From the NCBI GenBank assembly GCA_023444445.1, contig JAEXMK010000073.1:1-8969 (forward strand): a stretch of DNA of 8,969 nt, given 5' to 3'. Every line of letters starts with the position of its first letter. Position 1 is the first letter of the stretch. The DNA comes from Pseudomonadota bacterium. GTDB taxonomy: Bacteria > Pseudomonadota > Alphaproteobacteria > Rhizobiales > Rhizobiaceae. This document shows, one piece after another, positions 7,020 to 8,969 of this stretch. Below the pieces are notes generated by a model. The model made no database searches. It had not been told where the DNA came from and worked only from the letters and a program-made list of their open reading frames with translations. The position numbers and the translations under genes are program-made.

Positions 7020-7631
7020 TTATCGCTCGGTCAGGGCCAGCTTCGCACCCAGCGCCACGAAAGCGGCGGCGAAGCTGCGCCTTAGCCAGGTGAGAACCGC
7101 AGGACGCGACACCACCTGCTGCCGGACCGAGGCGGCAAAACAGCCGTAAAGCGCAAAGACCAGAAAGGTCATGGCCATGAAGACCAGCCCGAGCTCGGTC
7201 ATGCGGCCTGTCGGTGAAAGCTCGCCCGGGGCGATGAACTGCGGCAGAAAGGCGAAAAAGAAGATCGACAGTTTCGGGTTCAGCAGATTGATGAGGATCG
7301 CCTCACCGATGACGCGGGCGGCTTTTTGCGGCTGCCTCGTCTCATCGATCTCCAGCGCGCCATTCTCCCGCAGCGTGTTCCACGCCATATAGAGGAGATA
7401 GGCGACCCCCAGATATTTGACCACGCTAAAGGCCAGCGCACTGGTATGCAGGATGGCGGCAAGACCGGTGATGGCGGCGAGCAGATGCGGCACGATGCCG
7501 AGCGTGCAGCCGAAGGCCGCAATGATGCTCGCCCTCGCCCCCTGCGAGAGGCCGGCGGCCAGCGTGTAGACCACGCCGGTTCCGGGAGAGGCGGCGACAA
7601 TGAAGGATGTGATGAGGAATTCGGGTGTCAT
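7020..7631 (-). CDS. LysE/RhtB-family amino acid or metabolite exporter, 203 aa
   Basis: Inner-membrane exporter with about six hydrophobic segments (roughly 4-26, 38-60, 66-86, 112-134, 146-168 and 180-200). The N-terminal SPGTG after the first half-helix and the central NLLNPKLSIFFFAFLPQF (115-132) are typical of the LysE superfamily, whose members pump out amino acids such as lysine, threonine or homoserine lactones. The substrate here is unknown. The frame stays open to 7772, but I chose the ATG at 7631: MTPEFL is the family N-terminus and AGGA lies eight bases upstream. The longer form would run into the IS110 end. The ribosome site lies inside a hairpin (see 7638-7657). It is convergent with the reductase gene. 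The IS110 element is inserted about 135 bases upstream and may separate it from an earlier promoter. Confidence 0.92.
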   Translation of the reverse strand: MTPEFLITSFIVAASPGTGVVYTLAAGLSQGARASIIAAFGCTLGIVPHLLAAITGLAAILHTSALAFSVVKYLGVAYLLYMAWNTLRENGALEIDETRQPQKAARVIGEAILINLLNPKLSIFFFAFLPQFIAPGELSPTGRMTELGLVFMAMTFLVFALYGCFAASVRQQVVSRPAVLTWLRRSFAAAFVALGAKLALTER

Positions 7632-7637
7632 GATGCT

Positions 7638-7657
7638 TGTCCTGTGGGTGGAGGACA
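7638..7657 (-). promoter_or_regulatory. Hairpin that covers the LysE ribosome-binding site
   Basis: TGTCCT and AGGACA form a six-pair stem with an eight-base loop in the LysE leader. The arm nearer the gene contains the AGGA Shine-Dalgarno (7640-7643). A shifted five-pair fold (ACAGG with CCTGT) competes with it. It could damp translation. Regulation is not shown. Confidence 0.35.
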
Positions 7658-7761
7658 GGAGCATGAGGGTGCGTGGGGCGGGTGTCTTGGATGAAATTGC
7701 AGTGCAGACGCTTGTCGGCCCGCCCCGAAGTGGCAGGTTACGGTATCGGCCAGCACACTCC

Positions 7762-7769
7762 GTCCTCAT
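7762..7769 (-). repeat. Right flank of the IS110 insertion: short remnant of the target repeat end
   Basis: On the minus strand the bases after the element end read AT then GAGGAC. They match the outer end of the repeat at 4742-4749 (ATGAGGAC) base for base. Joined to the other flank at 8943-8969 they restore CACAGGAATGAGGAC, a normal repeat end. Confidence 0.8.
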
Positions 7770-8731
7770 CAAGTCAGTCGTATTTGAGTGTTGTGATACA
7801 CTTTCAATCTAGCATTTGCGATGACGATGATGTGTCGCATGATTGCCCCAAGAGCCGTGAGTTTTGACTTTCCGGCAGCGAGTAGTCGTTTGTATATCGC
7901 GGCCAGATGGCTCTTGCTGTGGCTTGCAGCCATGGCTGCCGTGAAGAGCAACGGTCGTAACTGGCGTCGTCCGCCTGTAGCAAAGCGACGACCTTTGCGC
8001 GCGCCGCTATCACGGGCATGAGGGGCGCATCCGGCCAGGCTTGCGGCCCGCTTGCGATCGATGTGTCCGAGTTCCGGCATCAGTGCCAGCAGCACCGGCG
8101 CGATCACCTTGCCAATGCCTGGAACGGTTTGCAGGATAGCCTTGCGATCTTTCAAGTTGGTATCGCGGCTCATGATCATTTCGATCTGTTTGTCGATAGC
8201 CTCGATACGACGCTTGATTTCACCAATATGGCCGGCAATCTCGCGTGCGAGCGGCTTATTGCGTGGTGCCTTCAGGCGGTTTTCCTCTTGCACGCGCATG
8301 GACACGAGATCGGCCCGACGCAAGACCAGCAGCTTCATCTTTGCTTCATGCGGCTGACTTGGGCGCCAGCGTGCTAGAGATTGCGCCCGTGACAGACCAT
8401 ATTCTGCGATATGGCGTGCATCGATGGGGTCTGTCTTGGCATTTGCGCCGCAGGCGCGGATGAAGGCTTTGACCCTTGAGGCGTCTGCGCGGTGGGCGGG
8501 GATGGAAAGGTCTTCGAGGGCATCGAGCAGATCATCCTCGTAGCCACCGGTGGCTTCGCAAATGGCGAGCATATCGACACATCCAACATATGGCTTCAAG
8601 GTGGCCTTGAGGGCAGACGTGGTGTTTTCGACGGTGCCGGTCTTTCCGGTGCGGGTATCGAAGAATGTGATTGTTGCTTTGGAGACGTCAAATCCCAAAG
8701 CGAACTGGATTTGTGCGGTGTTCGGGTTCAT
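7769..8731 (-). CDS. IS110-family DEDD/serine transposase (bridge-RNA-guided recombinase), 320 aa
   Basis: Recombinase that cuts and rejoins donor and target DNA under guidance of the element's bridge RNA. The N-terminal RuvC-like domain shows the full DEDD set: Asp15 in GFDVSK, Glu59 in CEATGGYE, and Asp101 and Asp104 in KTDPIDARHIAEYG. A helical, charged middle (about 120-195) leads to the C-terminal Tnp domain, with TVPGIGKVIAPVLLA (202-216) as a helix-hairpin-helix-like stretch, then SLAGCAPHARDSGARKGRR with Ser242 as the likely nucleophile. The spacing is nearly that of IS621 as I recall it (D11, E60, D102, D105, S241). The frame is open to an ATG at 8782, but that start lies in the donor-binding loop. 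The ATG at 8731 has GGAG six bases upstream and gives a normal N-terminus. The stop TGA is made of the last TG of the element and the A of the core. Confidence 0.95.
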   Translation of the reverse strand: MNPNTAQIQFALGFDVSKATITFFDTRTGKTGTVENTTSALKATLKPYVGCVDMLAICEATGGYEDDLLDALEDLSIPAHRADASRVKAFIRACGANAKTDPIDARHIAEYGLSRAQSLARWRPSQPHEAKMKLLVLRRADLVSMRVQEENRLKAPRNKPLAREIAGHIGEIKRRIEAIDKQIEMIMSRDTNLKDRKAILQTVPGIGKVIAPVLLALMPELGHIDRKRAASLAGCAPHARDSGARKGRRFATGGRRQLRPLLFTAAMAASHSKSHLAAIYKRLLAAGKSKLTALGAIMRHIIVIANARLKVYHNTQIRLT

Positions 8732-8737
8732 GATGGG

Positions 8738-8741
8738 CTCC
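8738..8741 (-). promoter_or_regulatory. Transposase ribosome-binding site, GGAG
   Basis: GGAG sits six bases before the ATG at 8731 and decides the start. Its first base also closes the donor-loop outer stem (pairing with 8800), so the RNA fold touches the ribosome site. Confidence 0.7.
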
Positions 8742-8914
8742 ATGCTTGGCATTGTCTGCGGGCGCGGTAAAAGCCGGCCCATTCAAGTCAACAAGCGATG
8801 CGAAGCTGGTGCGATTGTAGCCCAGGATGAGGTCGGTCGAGAAGACCAATTCCTGTTCGGGCCTACAACCGCATGACCTCCGGGGTCGCCACCTCGGAGG
8901 TCATCCAACTTCCC
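8738..8914 (-). ncRNA. Bridge RNA of the IS110 element
   Basis: Predicted RNA of about 175 bases. Its order is as in known bridge RNAs. First is a 5' hairpin: ten pairs, 8873-8882 with 8895-8904. Second is the target-binding loop: outer stem 8811-8823 with 8859-8872, inner stem 8833-8838 with 8844-8849. Its left arm holds LTG ACAGGAAT (8849-8856) and its right arm RTG CCTCAT (8827-8832). Third is the donor-binding loop: outer stem 8741-8748 with 8792-8800, inner stem 8760-8767 with 8774-8780. It holds LDG TGACTTGA (8783-8790) and RDG CAGACAAT (8751-8758). LTG and LDG equal the top strand left of the core, while RTG and RDG are complements of the top strand right of the core, which is the known rule for the family. 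The 5' end is inferred from the promoter; the 3' end is uncertain. Confidence 0.92.
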
Positions 8915-8918
8915 AAAC

Positions 8919-8942
8919 AATAAAGCACAATTCCGACAGACA
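8919..8942 (-). promoter_or_regulatory. Left-end half of a junction promoter for the bridge RNA
   Basis: TTTATT (8919-8924) is the -10 candidate. When the element ends join around the core, TTG of the right end (7772-7770), AT of the core and T (8942) spell TTGATT, exactly 17 bases upstream. In the integrated state the matching hexamer is GGAATT, a poor -35. Circle-junction promoters of this kind are known for IS110 elements. Confidence 0.7.
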
Positions 8943-8969
8943 ATTCCTGTGCTTGTCACAGGAATCCAG
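8943..8969. repeat. Terminal palindrome of the rhizobial repeat, interrupted by the IS110 element
   Basis: ATTCCTGTG and CACAGGAAT form a perfect nine-pair palindrome around CTTGT, followed by CCAG at the window end. It aligns with the right-end palindrome of the repeat at 4717-4743 (reverse complement) except for compensating base changes in the stem. Homology to the repeat stops exactly at 8943, where CCTCAT should continue and the IS sequence begins. The rest of the repeat should lie beyond base 8969. Confidence 0.85.

Larger units (their letters stand above)
7768..8944 (-). mobile_element. IS110-family insertion sequence, intact, about 1.17 kb
   Basis: The limits come from where the flanking repeat is interrupted. 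On the minus strand the left flank ends in CACAGGA, the right flank starts with GAGGAC, and an AT core is present at both junctions (8944-8943 and 7769-7768). The body is 7770-8942. It has no terminal inverted repeats and no target duplication beyond the core, as usual in the family. Order on the minus strand: left end with the bridge RNA (8942-8732), then the transposase (8731-7769), which runs to the right end with no non-coding tail. The frame, the catalytic residues and the guides are all intact, so it may be active. The plan, with a long non-coding left end ahead of the gene, is that of the IS110 group and not the IS1111 group. Confidence 0.92.

Noticed and set aside
7632..7772. 47-residue N-terminal extension of the LysE exporter
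   Set aside because: It reaches into the IS110 junction, lacks a ribosome site, and family members begin at MTPEFL.
8732..8782. 17-residue N-terminal extension of the transposase
   Set aside because: The bases form the donor-binding loop and right donor guide. GGAG before 8731 supports the shorter protein.
8873..8904. Ten-pair hairpin as an intrinsic terminator or an inverted repeat of the IS ends
   Set aside because: No T run follows on either strand and it has no partner at the other end. It fits the 5' hairpin of the bridge RNA.
1..8969. CRISPR arrays, tRNA or rRNA genes
   Set aside because: No regularly spaced repeats, no cloverleaf with a T-arm signature and no rRNA-like stretches were seen on either strand.

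Overview
The window looks chromosomal and comes from an alphaproteobacterium of the Rhizobium/Agrobacterium group. The evidence is the high GC content, the style of the proteins (a long MCP ending in an xWxxF tail, a Tam-type methyltransferase, a WYL regulator), and palindromic intergenic repeats of the CCTGTG / CACAGG type that I recall as abundant in rhizobia. The genus is inferred, not proven.

Left to right: a large transmembrane chemotaxis receptor (77-2434, minus); a fold-type IV, branched-chain-type aminotransferase with a clear intrinsic terminator (2603-3484, minus); a divergent trans-aconitate 2-methyltransferase (3822-4592, plus); a 106-bp palindrome-bounded repeat (4642-4747); a likely two-gene minus-strand operon of a YafY/WYL regulator (5248-5955) and a small VOC protein (4831-5199); a divergent DkgB-like aldo/keto reductase (6168-6995, plus); a LysE-type exporter (7020-7631, minus); and an intact IS110-family element (about 7768-8944, minus) that runs almost to the end of the window.

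The most interesting part is the IS110 element. Its 211-base non-coding left end (8732-8942) reads as a complete bridge RNA: a 5' hairpin, a target-binding loop and a donor-binding loop. All four guides can be matched by eye to DNA in this window. LTG ACAGGAAT and RTG CCTCAT match the two flanks of the insertion. LDG TGACTTGA and RDG CAGACAAT match the two ends of the element. All fit a two-base core, AT. The flanks rejoin into the terminal palindrome of the same repeat family seen at 4642-4747, so the element appears to be programmed to enter the ends of a multicopy rhizobial repeat, as IS621 does with REP in E. coli. Joining the ends would also build a promoter (TTGATT, 17 bases, TTTATT) for the bridge RNA. 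The transposase stop codon is shared between the element end and the core. Bridge RNAs are known for the family; this guide set, its rhizobial repeat target and the shared stop are what is new to me here.

The remaining genes are ordinary accessory metabolism, transport and sensing. The regulator, VOC protein and aldo/keto reductase share one divergent promoter region and may form a small carbonyl- or toxicant-response locus, which is inference.
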